A stretch of DNA of 64,000 bases from Niabella pedocola. GTDB lineage: Bacteria > Bacteroidota > Bacteroidia > Chitinophagales > Chitinophagaceae. The notes below the pieces were generated by a model. That model saw only the letters and a list, made by a program, of their open reading frames with translations. It had not been told where the DNA came from and ran no database searches. Made by a program: the position numbers and the translations under genes. Below are positions 37,103 through 45,291 of this stretch, piece after piece. Positions within the stretch are counted from its first letter, which is position 1, and each line of letters starts with the position of its first letter. The DNA lies in NCBI RefSeq assembly GCF_021044425.1, contig NZ_JAJNEC010000004.1, forward strand, positions 1 to 64,000. The letters run 5' to 3'.

Positions 37103-37450
37103 TCATGGTTTCAGCGGATGGCGCAGCCATATGATGAGCAGGTTAAGTAGCAGGAAGGGCATTTCGATCAATGCACCTTTTATGTTGTTATCCAGTAGTT
37201 GTATGCAGGCGATGAGCAGGATGCCCGCCGCCATTATAAAATTGCCCCATAGAAATGTTTTGGGAAAAAGGATCAGTATAGCTGCCAGTATGGTAATCAT
37301 CCCATTGATCTTTACCGCCATCGGGCCCATGCCCCCTTTCCCCAGTAACTCCAGCATCTCCGGTTTACCGGGAATCATCGCATATCCCTGTTTAAAGCCC
37401 ATAAATACGGCGGCCAGTATCAGAATGATGTTTATGATTTTAAGGATCAT
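37103..37450 (-). CDS. Small four-helix membrane protein, DoxX-like
   Basis: A 115-residue hydrophobic protein with about four membrane helices (residues 3-22, 46-65, 68-88, 94-110). The pattern FMGFKQGYAMIPGKPEMLELLGKGG resembles the first loop of DoxX-like or DUF4267-like small membrane proteins, but it is too short to assign. It lies upstream of the bestrophin gene in the same direction with a 41-bp gap. The start MILKIINIILIL is the only sensible one. Its function is unknown. Confidence 0.72.
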   Translation of the reverse strand: MILKIINIILILAAVFMGFKQGYAMIPGKPEMLELLGKGGMGPMAVKINGMITILAAILILFPKTFLWGNFIMAAGILLIACIQLLDNNIKGALIEMPFLLLNLLIIWLRHPLKP

Positions 37451-37582
37451 GGTTTGTTATTTTAATATATTAAAGATAGCATATCCCTTCCGTTATACCG
37501 GACTGCTTTATAGTTTCCGGGCAAGGGAATTACCCGGGCGCCTGCAGCAATTTGGGCGCTGTACCCGGTTTAGTTTTAAATC

Positions 37583-37625
37583 AAGGGGAGCAGGCTCCCG
37601 TTGCTGGTACCTGCTCCCCTTTTTT
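37583..37625. terminator. Bidirectional terminator hairpin
   Basis: AAGGGGAGCAGG (37583-37594) pairs perfectly with CCTGCTCCCCTT (37610-37621 plus one). The hairpin lies 18 bp past the stop of the leftward SDR gene. The longer T run is on the plus side; leftward the tail is GATTT. Confidence 0.75.
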
Positions 37626-37642
37626 GTGCTATAAAAATCGCA

Positions 37643-38398
37643 TTAGCGGGTGGTATATCCTCCGTTTGCAAAGATGGTTTGTCCGGTGATCCACCAGCCA
37701 CCGGTTACCAAAAACTCCACCAATGGCGCTATATCCTTAATGTCTGTTAAGCCGCCAAGTGCGGAGGCCGACTTATGATACGCCACCGCATCGGGTGATT
37801 CCTGGCCATAGAAGAAAGGGGTATCCATGGGGCCCGGTGCTACCGCCGTAACAGAAATACCTCTCCCTCCAAATTCTTTTGAAGCCATTCTTGTAAAATG
37901 TTCTACCGGCGCCTTTGCTCCGGCATAAGTAGCATACAGTCCGGTATAGGCTGCCAGCAGTGAGGTAACAATGGTACAGATCTTCCCGTGATCATTCAGC
38001 TTTTTCCCGGCTTCCTGTATAAAGAAGTACGCTACTTTGGAGTTAATATTAAACATGGTGTCATACTCCGCCTCAGTGGTATCCACAAAGGGCTTTTTCA
38101 ATACCATGCCAACGGTGTTGATGGCGATATCGATGCCGCCAAACCGGGTAATTGCCTCGTCGAAAAGCCGGGTGATATTTTCCACCTTTGTGAGGTCTGC
38201 CTGAAACAGGAAGGCCTCCGCACCTGCTGCCTGCACGGCCGCCAGCGTTTCCTCACTGTCTGCCTTTGATGCTTCGCTGTTATAATGAATCGCAAGTTTC
38301 GCGCCCTGTGCCGCAAAACTACGGCTGAGTAACCCGCCCAGGTTTTTGCCGCCACCGGCAATCAGTACCACTTTTCCTTTTAGATCTTTTTGTGTCAT
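37643..38398 (-). CDS. SDR family oxidoreductase
   Basis: Classical short-chain dehydrogenase/reductase of 251 residues. It has the cofactor motif AGGGKNLGGLL near the N-terminus (a variant of TGxxxGxG), the NTVG strand after it (INTVGMVLKKPF), the catalytic Ser in IVTSLLAAYTG and the Tyr-x-x-x-Lys pair in YAGAK, and the APGPMDTPFF segment after it. The C-terminal WWITGQTIFANGGYTTR is typical of FabG-like members. The substrate is unknown. A gene for a small AraC-type regulator lies 62 bp upstream in the same direction, probably in the same transcript. Confidence 0.88.
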   Translation of the reverse strand: MTQKDLKGKVVLIAGGGKNLGGLLSRSFAAQGAKLAIHYNSEASKADSEETLAAVQAAGAEAFLFQADLTKVENITRLFDEAITRFGGIDIAINTVGMVLKKPFVDTTEAEYDTMFNINSKVAYFFIQEAGKKLNDHGKICTIVTSLLAAYTGLYATYAGAKAPVEHFTRMASKEFGGRGISVTAVAPGPMDTPFFYGQESPDAVAYHKSASALGGLTDIKDIAPLVEFLVTGGWWITGQTIFANGGYTTR

Positions 38399-38460
38399 AC
38401 GGTTGTTTTTTGTTTAAAGAATCAATCAACAACCAAAGATCCGTTGCTATTGCAGCCCGG

Positions 38461-38874
38461 TTATGGTGAACTTTTCGGTTTTTTGTCCGGATGCTGTGCG
38501 CGGTAGGTTCCGGGTGTCATTCCCGTAAACTTCCGGAAAAATTTAGAGAAATTAGAAGGGTCGTAGGTCAGCTTCAACGCAATAACCGCAACGGACCAGT
38601 CTGTTTCCCGGAGCATCTGCCGGGCCCGATCGATGATTTTAAGATCATAAAAATAACAGGGATGATGTCCGGTGGTCTTCTGAACCGTGTCGGTTAGGTG
38701 TTGATGTGAAATAAAAAGCCGTGTAGCAATTTCAGCCAGCTGCATCATTTCTGCAGCATGTCCGCTTACCACGTCATCCAGGTGCTGATCCAGGAATTGA
38801 AGATAACGTTCTGTAATTTCCTCATTGCGCTTAATGGTCGTTTGTTTTTTATCCATGGTATGATCATTCATCAA
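38461..38874 (-). CDS. Short AraC-type regulator (DNA-binding domain only)
   Basis: A 137-residue protein that consists almost only of an AraC/XylS helix-turn-helix domain. The first helix-turn-helix is LAEIATRLFISHQHLTDTVQ and the second AVIALKLTYDPSNFSKFFRKF, followed by TGMTPGTYRAQH, the standard end. There is a roughly 30-residue N-terminal extension and no sensor or cupin domain, so any signal must come from elsewhere. It may be translated from M1 or from M7 (MDKKQTT). It is followed by the SDR gene, so it may control it or itself. Confidence 0.85.
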   Translation of the reverse strand: MMNDHTMDKKQTTIKRNEEITERYLQFLDQHLDDVVSGHAAEMMQLAEIATRLFISHQHLTDTVQKTTGHHPCYFYDLKIIDRARQMLRETDWSVAVIALKLTYDPSNFSKFFRKFTGMTPGTYRAQHPDKKPKSSP

Positions 38875-38936
38875 CCTGCCATTAGAAACGCTTCGCCGGT
38901 AATTTTATTATGCAGGTGGCGGGTTTGTCCCATTTT

Positions 38937-38967
38937 TTTGCCGGTTGAACCCATTTTTTCATATTTG
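38937..38967 (+). promoter_or_regulatory. Promoter of the small lipoprotein gene
   Basis: TTTG (38937-38940), a 19-bp spacer and CATATTTG (38960-38967) match the Bacteroidota consensus TTTG-N19-TAnnTTTG with one mismatch. Transcription would begin about 33 bp before the ATG at 39008. Confidence 0.7.
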
Positions 38968-39007
38968 CGGCACTGCTTGTTTTAATATTGTTTTAAAAAC
39001 AAATCGC

Positions 39008-39244
39008 ATGCACATAAAGTTCATTTTACTGCTACTGCTTGCCGGCACGCTTTCCTGCGGCAGCAATAACAGCACCCGTATTTCTATAAATGATCGCAAT
39101 GGGGAGCTTCGCATCCAGGTTTATATCCGTAAAGGCTGGCGCAATGTGGTAAACTACGATCAAAGCTTTCCCAGCACCGGCATGAGTAAGGAACAGCGGG
39201 ACCTGTTTGTAAGGCATATCGTGGATTCGTTAAAACAGCAATAG
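39008..39244 (+). CDS. Small lipoprotein, unknown function
   Basis: A 78-residue product from the ATG at 39008; the frame is open from 38945, but MHIKFILLLLLAGTLSCGS is a textbook lipoprotein signal with the lipobox ending at Cys17. The mature part is short, about 60 residues, with a beta-like RISINDRNGELRIQVYIRKGW segment and a helical C-terminal tail (EQRDLFVRHIVDSLKQQ). No family is recognised. A good promoter stands at 38937-38967. It converges tail to tail with the LytTR regulator gene, with 7 bp between the stops. Confidence 0.75.
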   Translation: MHIKFILLLLLAGTLSCGSNNSTRISINDRNGELRIQVYIRKGWRNVVNYDQSFPSTGMSKEQRDLFVRHIVDSLKQQ

Positions 39245-39251
39245 ACAGGTA

Positions 39252-39965
39252 TCAGAGTCCCATCCAGCGAAAAAAGGCCTCTTTATAATGCGTGCCGATT
39301 GGGACCTCTCTTTTTTCAACCAGGATCCGGTTTCCTTCAATACCGGAGATCTTGCGCTTATTGATGATATACGAGCGGTGCACCCGGGTAAACAAGGTTT
39401 CCGGCAGCATATTTTCGAGCAGTTTTAAATGCAGGCCTACCAATACTGCCCGGTCCTGCAAAAAGATCTTTGTAAAGTCGCGTTGGGCTTCAAAATAAAG
39501 CGTTTCATCAAAGTTCAGCCGGATGTGCCGGTTATCTACTTTCAGGAACAGATGATCCGATACAAGCGGTGCCGTGCCTGACGACTGCTCCCGGATGGTA
39601 ACCACAGGGCTTGCCAACACTTCCTGCGCCTTTACAATGGCCTGGGTAAAGCGCTCGAAGGTGATCGGTTTCAGCAGATAGTCAGCCACCCTGAGATCGA
39701 ATCCTTCCACCGCATAATGGGTGTAAGCGGTTGTAAGGATCACCACCGGCGGATGTTTGAGCGAGCGTAACAGCTCCAGCCCACTGATGCCCGGCATCTG
39801 GATATCGAGAAACATTACCTGGACGGTATTTTCCTGCAGGGCCTGCCAGGCTTCCGCTGCGTTGATGCACTCGTGCTGCACACACCAGTTGGGCAACCGG
39901 TTGAGGTGCTGTACCAGGATGTTTCTTGCCAGGGGTTCATCATCAACTATTATACACTGGATCAT
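39252..39965 (-). CDS. LytTR-type response regulator
   Basis: Response regulator of the LytR/AlgR type, 237 residues from the ATG at 39965 (MIQCIIVDDEPLARN; the frame is open to 39983). The receiver domain has the acidic pair DDE at 8-10, the phospho-acceptor D54 in FLDIQMPG, the Thr in LTTAYTHYAVEGF and Lys in YLLKPI. The C-terminal LytTR DNA-binding domain (about 135-237) includes DHLFLKVDNRHIRLNFDETLYFEAQRDFTKI and RVHRSYIINKRKI. It overlaps the end of the sensor kinase gene by 23 bp, so the two are translationally coupled and form one system. Confidence 0.92.
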   Translation of the reverse strand: MIQCIIVDDEPLARNILVQHLNRLPNWCVQHECINAAEAWQALQENTVQVMFLDIQMPGISGLELLRSLKHPPVVILTTAYTHYAVEGFDLRVADYLLKPITFERFTQAIVKAQEVLASPVVTIREQSSGTAPLVSDHLFLKVDNRHIRLNFDETLYFEAQRDFTKIFLQDRAVLVGLHLKLLENMLPETLFTRVHRSYIINKRKISGIEGNRILVEKREVPIGTHYKEAFFRWMGL

Positions 39966-41073
39966 GGGCATTGTTAATTTCAATCACTACAGTATAGATG
40001 TCTTTTTCATTGCGGATCACAAAAGTATGATTCCCGCCATAATAATGTTGCAGCCGCCTGCGTATGTTATCAAGCCCGATTCCCCCGCCGCCGGCTGTTG
40101 CAGGTCCTGCTCCAACCGAATTGGCAACAGAGATATAGAGATATCCTTTCCGGAGGATCAGTTGCATCCAGATCCAGCTGCCGGAGCCAGGGGTATCCGG
40201 GCAAAACTTGAATGCATTTTCCAGAACGGGCATCAGCAACAACGGCGGAAAAAAGACGGAAGCATCATCGGCTTCAAAAGTAAAATTTACTAATGTATGA
40301 TTCAATCGTATTTTCTCCAGTTCCATATAGTCCTGCAGCATCCGGATCTCCTTTCCAAGGGTATTTTCGTTGCCACCCTGGTACAGGGAATACCGCAGAA
40401 AACTGGCGAGCTGCGTTACAGCGGTGGCCGACCGTTTTTTGTCGTCGTTCAGGATCAGGCCGTAAATATTATTAAGCGTATTGAAAAGAAAGTGCGGAGC
40501 AATCTGGGAGCGGAGAAAATGCAGCTCCAGTTCTTTGTTCTCTTTTTCCAGCTTAACGGTGGTTAGCCGTTGCTGGAAATACGCCATCGCTATTTTTATA
40601 CCAATGGGTATGGCGAGCTGTATCACCAGCTGATACAGGAATCCCAAACTGATCAAACGGGTGATTGCCGTATTGAGCAGTCCCCGGTCCAGGTAATTGT
40701 AGTAGTCGGGTTGCCTTACACGTAGTTCTTCCCAACAGGGCGCACACCCCTTCAGGATACGGATCTCCCAGAATGCATCCACAAAAACAAATATCCCGAA
40801 TAAAAGCAGCGACCAGAAAATACCCTGCTTGTATTTTTTCCGGGCAAAGAAACGGGGGATGATTCCATACATCAGCGGGTAGAAAACAAAAGCAGCGCCA
40901 ACGATGATCCGCAACGGGTTTAAAAACATGGCCGGTGCGATCTTCAGGCCTGAAACCGATACCAGACCGTAGTAAAACTGCAGCAGGTAAAAGGCCATCC
41001 AGAATAACGTATGCCGCAATACCCGCCGTACCGTTGTTTTAGAAATATATTTCCGTAAAGACCGCCGTTTCAT
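39943..41073 (-). CDS. LytS-type sensor histidine kinase
   Basis: Membrane sensor kinase of the His_kinase (PF06580) type, 376 residues. Four membrane helices are seen in the first 165 residues (about 22-42, 48-70, 83-103, 140-165), followed by a short coiled coil. The phospho-acceptor segment is LRSQIAPHFLFNTLNNIYGL (H194), and the C-terminal HATPase has PPLLLMPVLENAFKF as N box and GGGGIGLDNIRRRLQ as G box. There is no large sensing domain, so it probably senses through its membrane part. The gene leads the LytTR regulator. The divergent methyltransferase gene begins 219 bp away. Confidence 0.92.
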   Translation of the reverse strand: MKRRSLRKYISKTTVRRVLRHTLFWMAFYLLQFYYGLVSVSGLKIAPAMFLNPLRIIVGAAFVFYPLMYGIIPRFFARKKYKQGIFWSLLLFGIFVFVDAFWEIRILKGCAPCWEELRVRQPDYYNYLDRGLLNTAITRLISLGFLYQLVIQLAIPIGIKIAMAYFQQRLTTVKLEKENKELELHFLRSQIAPHFLFNTLNNIYGLILNDDKKRSATAVTQLASFLRYSLYQGGNENTLGKEIRMLQDYMELEKIRLNHTLVNFTFEADDASVFFPPLLLMPVLENAFKFCPDTPGSGSWIWMQLILRKGYLYISVANSVGAGPATAGGGGIGLDNIRRRLQHYYGGNHTFVIRNEKDIYTVVIEINNAHDPVYNS

Positions 41074-41292
41074 CCCATAAAATTCGTGATTAAAGTTCAG
41101 CGGTCAAATTTTATCGACCAACGGGGCATTACCGGCAACCAACCGGAGGCCGGATCCAACAAAATGGCATCATGGCGCCATATTCCGTTAATCTGCCGCA
41201 ACCGTGCGCTTGCTGCCGCCGGGCGTTCACTGGTCGATTCCATTTTCTTATCCGCCTCCATCAACGCTATTTTACAGAAAAAAACAATCATT

Positions 41293-41832
41293 ATGTTTAC
41301 TTTTTTAAGAGCTGCATACGAAAACCTGGCGCAAACAGGATCTCTTGTAGAAAGTTCCTCCCGGCTGGCCGGGCGAATGACCCGTATGGTGGATTTCAAC
41401 GCCTCTGTACATATTGTAGAGCTGGGCGCCGGTACGGGAAGTATTACCCGGCATTTGCTGGAACAGATGAATATCCGCTCCCGGCTCACCGCATTTGAGA
41501 TTAACCCGCAACTTTTTGATAAATTAAAAGCCATGCGACAGCACAATTTTGTGGCGGTCAATGATGATGTATGCCGGCTACAGCAATACCTGTGCAATGG
41601 TACGGTTGACTATGTCATTTCCGGACTGCCGCTGGCCAACCTGGATATGCGGACAAAAGCGCAGCTCCTTGAGGGCGTTAAAGCGCTATTAAAACCGGGC
41701 GGGCTTTACATCCAGTTCCAGTATTCACTGAATGACCGGGCCTTGTTGCGACGTACGTTCCCGCTTGTTCAGCTCGGTTTTGAGCCCATCAATATTCCCC
41801 CTGCCTTTATTTATTATGCACAGAAACATTAA
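41293..41832 (+). CDS. SAM-dependent methyltransferase, phospholipid or rRNA-adenine type
   Basis: A 179-residue methyltransferase from the ATG at 41293; the frame is open from 41086 but the upstream part shows no conserved sequence, while MFTFLRAAYENLAQTGSL is the usual family start. Motif I is VELGAGTGSITRHLL, followed by LTAFEINPQL (acidic residue of motif II) and DYVISGLPLANL, which resembles the phosphatidylethanolamine N-methyltransferase and KsgA/Erm-like groups. The ending LKPGGLYIQFQYSL is standard. The substrate is uncertain; a lipid is possible, as the next gene encodes an integral membrane VTT protein that overlaps it by 17 bp. Confidence 0.82.
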   Translation: MFTFLRAAYENLAQTGSLVESSSRLAGRMTRMVDFNASVHIVELGAGTGSITRHLLEQMNIRSRLTAFEINPQLFDKLKAMRQHNFVAVNDDVCRLQQYLCNGTVDYVISGLPLANLDMRTKAQLLEGVKALLKPGGLYIQFQYSLNDRALLRRTFPLVQLGFEPINIPPAFIYYAQKH

Positions 41833-42391
41833 TCTCCGGGAACAAACGGTAAGGAAATGGGTCCGCATCCTGTGGGTGCTGCTGATTGCTGGAGGATTGC
41901 TCTTTTACCTGTACAACCGGCAATATTTTACACAGGAAGCCATTGCCGCTTTCCTGCTTCAATACCGGCAGCAGGTATGGCTGGTGTATTTCAGTATCTG
42001 TATCCTGAGGGGCCTATTCCTCCTGCCCTCCACCCCATTCCTTTTTGCAGGTATCCTGATCTTTAGAGACAGCCCCCTGCTACTGTTTGGGATATTTATG
42101 TTCAGCATTCTGGTAGTGGCCGCCTTTATTTACTATGCAGCGGGCTACCTGCGTTTTTCCGCCTTATCGGCAGCGCCAAAACTGCAGCGGATTCAACAGG
42201 GCCTGCAGGGTAAACAAGGATTTTGGCTGATCCTGGGCTGGGCCTTTATGCCGTTTACACCCACAGACCTGATTTGTTATGCTGCGGGACTGTTGCGCAT
42301 CCGGTTCTGGCGGTGCATGCTGCCGCTGCTGCTGGGTGAGGCGGTGATCTGCGCGCTTTATATTATCAACGGAAGGCTGATGCTTTCCTGA
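41816..42391 (+). CDS. VTT/DedA-like membrane protein
   Basis: A 191-residue polytopic protein of the TVP38/TMEM64 (VTT) group. The frame is open from 41732, but the ATG at 41816 (MHRNINLREQ) overlaps the methyltransferase stop by 17 bp in the manner of coupled genes. Helices: about 15-33, 50-75, 80-105, 130-150 and 165-185. Conserved pieces are ILRGLFLLPSTPFLFAG and the re-entrant FMPFTPTDLICYAAGLLRI, corresponding to the family's loop with Pro and Asp. VTT proteins are linked to lipid scrambling or undecaprenyl phosphate and membrane homeostasis. Pairing with a possible lipid methyltransferase is suggestive. Confidence 0.85.
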   Translation: MHRNINLREQTVRKWVRILWVLLIAGGLLFYLYNRQYFTQEAIAAFLLQYRQQVWLVYFSICILRGLFLLPSTPFLFAGILIFRDSPLLLFGIFMFSILVVAAFIYYAAGYLRFSALSAAPKLQRIQQGLQGKQGFWLILGWAFMPFTPTDLICYAAGLLRIRFWRCMLPLLLGEAVICALYIINGRLMLS

Positions 42392-42411
42392 TCACTTGTG
42401 CGCTGTTAGGT

Positions 42412-42611
42412 GTTCGCCACAAAGGCTCGAAGACTCAAAGCAACACGAAGGTCCAATCTTTTCTTTGTGGTTCTTTGTGTCTTTCCGTCTTCGTGATTCT
42501 TATTGCGAGGGGCAAGCGTTCGCCACAAAGGCTCGAAGGCTCGAAGCAGCACGAAGGCCCAATCTTTTCTTTGTGTTTCTTTGTGTCTTTCCGTCTTCGT
42601 GGTTCTTACTA
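42412..42611. repeat. Two-copy 106-bp direct repeat in intergenic space
   Basis: Two copies start with GTTCGCCACAAAGGCTCGAAG at 42412 and 42518 (one base shortened here to the shared core). Each also has TTTCTTTGTGTCTTTCCGTC near its end, giving an internal CACAAAG...CTTTGTG inverted arrangement. The repeat fills half of the 433-bp gap 42392-42824. The rest holds two imperfect hairpins: CCGGGTT/AACCCGG near 42632-42657 and GGGTAA/TTACCC near 42739-42766. These repeats are a common Bacteroidota intergenic type; no gene is seen. Confidence 0.8.
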
Positions 42612-42824
42612 CTTACAACAACCTAAAAAGCCGGGTTAACCGCTCTATACAAAAAACCCGGAACTGACTTTAGAAAAAGCCGGAGCCGGGCTTGATAACG
42701 AATTGCTTGTTTTAATAGTGTAAAATAAAAAAGAATATCCGGGTAAGCGTTCAATCCGGTTACCCGTTTTATAAACAAAATGATCCTAAATACAACCGGC
42801 ACCATCGCCAGCCGGCTATTGACA

Positions 42825-45179
42825 TCACCGGGTTTTTAACTCCAGGTTCACGGACTGCTGATTACGGATAATGGTTACGGGGATATGTCCCTTCCAGTTG
42901 CTGGAGCTATATATTTCCATAAGATCTTTCAGATTCTTTATGGCTTTCCCATCCGCACTGCGGATCACGTCTTTTTCCTGTAAGCCCGATATGGCCAGCA
43001 GACTTTTACTACCAGCAGCAATTACCACCACCCCGGTTTCATCGGGCAGGCCATAAGCCGAACGGTCGCCCAGGCCTTCAACGGATTTTACTTTGCCGCC
43101 CAGGAAATCGGCGATTGCTGTGGTGACACCTATCCCCCCGGTGTTTATTACAGGAATGGCAGGTTGCTGTGCCAGCTTTTTCAAAGCAGGAAGCTGTACA
43201 CCAAAATGCATGGAAAAATTAACAAACCCGATCTTTAATGCCGGTGATCCCGGCACTACGGTATAATTGCCCTGAGCAGCATTCCTGAACCGGGGATCTC
43301 CAAAACGGCTGTGGCGATCCGTGCCGTTGTTTTGTGCCAGCTGCAGGGCCGCCGCATCCGGAAACAGGTTGGAATCTACAGCAAGCCCCCAGTATTTAAT
43401 CTGTATCGGAAAGTATTTCTTCAGTACGATATTATGCCGGAATACATCGCCGCTGTTCCGGAACCATACATGCGGATGAAATGAATTATTCACCATAATA
43501 TTGTTTTCAACAATCCGGTGAAAGCCTTCTCTTAGTTTAATACCTCCATTCAAACAGACATTATTATATATATGGTAATTGGAAGACCCATCATCCAGGT
43601 CAATATCCCATCCATGATCACAGCGGAAACGGTTGTTCCGGATAACGGTCTGCGCGCGGGCATCCAGCAGGATCAACTCCGGATGCAACGCCACGATGCT
43701 ATCCATATAGCGCCGGTTAGCAGACCAATACCGGTCTCTGCCCCAGGAGTTGAAGGCACCATGATCACCCGTTTCGAGTACGGTATTGAACACATCATTG
43801 TGCTCCAGCAGGTGTCCGCCAAAAGCACCGTCACCAATGTTTAGTCCTGCACGGGGCGTATTATAGATGCTGTTATAACTTACCGTGATGGCAGCTGCCA
43901 TTTCAATTTGCACACCGGTTGCCTGTTTTTCAATTTGCCCCAGGTCATGCAACAGGTTATCCGTTACCACACATTGCTGCGGATAATTGCTGTTAAGCGG
44001 ACCGGGTGTTTGATCAAGCTGATCATACGATATATAGTCCTCATACCGGAATGAAGGCGAGCGCAGGGCTTTGGCATCGCCGATAAAACTAACGGCATTG
44101 GCGCCGATCCACGCAATATGGCAGCCACTGATTGTATCCCGTTTATTATAGTTGCTCACCATAATGGCATTGCCGCCAAGCTCCGTAAAATTGCAATTCT
44201 TAATCACACAGTTTTCTGTACCGTCCATTAACACCGCTCCGCCCCGGTAAATCGTCCAGTCGCTGCGCACTAATGGTTCGCGGGTTTCCATAAAACTGCG
44301 TTCATTGTGCAAAAAGTTAAGCCCTTCCAGGCGCACATGGCGCAGGGGGTTTTCGACCGTACCACTTAACACAATACTGTTCTTTAAAGCGGCTACCACG
44401 ATGGAGGCCTCCGGCAACCGCAGGCCCTGGGCCGGGTAATAATATAATTCATTTTTTGAGCGATCCAGGAACCATTCACCGGGCGCATCCAGTTCTTCAA
44501 AAATATTCTCCACGAACCGGTATTGCGGATGCATCGGTGCCGGCCGGTTATTCTGCCAACCGCCGTCCAGCTCCAGGTTGCCATCCGGTTTTACCCCGGA
44601 GATGCGGTAATGAAAGCCGCCCCATTCATGGGCATGCAGGGCGTGTACATATCCGCCTGCCGGATTCTTCCACTGCCGGACCTTCTCTTTATTGATAGCA
44701 TCGGCACTGGTACCATGAAATACCCGTGCGGAGCTGTCGTAATTGGGATAACGTGCCAATACCTGCAACCGGTTATTCACGTAGAGCTGTTCAAATACCA
44801 ACCCGGCTGGTACCGCTGTTTTATAGATACCGTCACGATATGGTTCCCATCGCAGCTGTAAAGGCCTCCCGGCGCTAATCGTTACCTGTTCATTGTTATA
44901 AGCGGTAATGGCAAGGGCAGCTGCGTTGAATCTGGCGGCATCAATGATAACCGTTTTATCGAGATAATACGTACCGCCCCGAAGCAAAATTGTTGCTGCG
45001 CTTTTTCCGGCTGCCGCTACCGACAGGGCTTTTTGAAGCGTCCGGAACGGAGCGCTCAGTGTGCCGGCACTCTGGTCGTTTCCGGTGGTAGCTACAAAGA
45101 TCTTTGTTTGGGCTCGTGCAGCCTGAAGCAGTACAGGCAGCAGGAGCAATAAAAGGATTATTGTTCTTTTTTTATGCAT
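42825..45179 (-). CDS. GH141-like beta-helix glycoside hydrolase with PDZ-like tail
   Basis: Secreted protein of 784 residues: signal peptide (ending AARAQ, about residue 24), a long right-handed parallel beta-helix (about 30-660) and a C-terminal PDZ-like domain (about 690-784, ISGLQEKDVIRSADGKAIKNLKDL). The segments ATTGNDQSAGTLSAPFRTLQKAL, EGLNFLHNERSF, ENCVIKNCNFTELGGNAI and ETGDHGAFNSWGRDRYW are characteristic of the GH141-like beta-helix group, which includes alpha-L-fucosidases and xylanases. The catalytic residues were not assigned. A GH29 alpha-L-fucosidase lies upstream in the same direction with a 112-bp gap, which strengthens a fucose link. A non-catalytic binding role cannot be excluded. 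Confidence 0.8.
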   Translation of the reverse strand: MHKKRTIILLLLLLPVLLQAARAQTKIFVATTGNDQSAGTLSAPFRTLQKALSVAAAGKSAATILLRGGTYYLDKTVIIDAARFNAAALAITAYNNEQVTISAGRPLQLRWEPYRDGIYKTAVPAGLVFEQLYVNNRLQVLARYPNYDSSARVFHGTSADAINKEKVRQWKNPAGGYVHALHAHEWGGFHYRISGVKPDGNLELDGGWQNNRPAPMHPQYRFVENIFEELDAPGEWFLDRSKNELYYYPAQGLRLPEASIVVAALKNSIVLSGTVENPLRHVRLEGLNFLHNERSFMETREPLVRSDWTIYRGGAVLMDGTENCVIKNCNFTELGGNAIMVSNYNKRDTISGCHIAWIGANAVSFIGDAKALRSPSFRYEDYISYDQLDQTPGPLNSNYPQQCVVTDNLLHDLGQIEKQATGVQIEMAAAITVSYNSIYNTPRAGLNIGDGAFGGHLLEHNDVFNTVLETGDHGAFNSWGRDRYWSANRRYMDSIVALHPELILLDARAQTVIRNNRFRCDHGWDIDLDDGSSNYHIYNNVCLNGGIKLREGFHRIVENNIMVNNSFHPHVWFRNSGDVFRHNIVLKKYFPIQIKYWGLAVDSNLFPDAAALQLAQNNGTDRHSRFGDPRFRNAAQGNYTVVPGSPALKIGFVNFSMHFGVQLPALKKLAQQPAIPVINTGGIGVTTAIADFLGGKVKSVEGLGDRSAYGLPDETGVVVIAAGSKSLLAISGLQEKDVIRSADGKAIKNLKDLMEIYSSSNWKGHIPVTIIRNQQSVNLELKTR

Positions 45180-45291
45180 ATGGGTTCCCGGGAATTACCG
45201 GCGATTGGTTTTAAAAATGAGATCTTTTTTCTCCAAATAAAATCCGGCAGACAGGCCCTGATATTTTCAGGGAGATTTTATGCGTGCCCTG

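Noticed and set aside
36663..37634. 323-codon frame on the plus strand
   Set aside because: It crosses the bestrophin gene, the small membrane gene and a terminator in antisense; both sense genes have clear family or membrane patterns.
39943..39965. Frameshift between the LytS-type kinase and LytTR regulator
   Set aside because: The two frames overlap by 23 bp in the usual manner of coupled genes, and both proteins are full length.
42396..42626. 76-codon open frame after the VTT gene
   Set aside because: It lies in the 106-bp direct repeat and has a repeated low-complexity translation.
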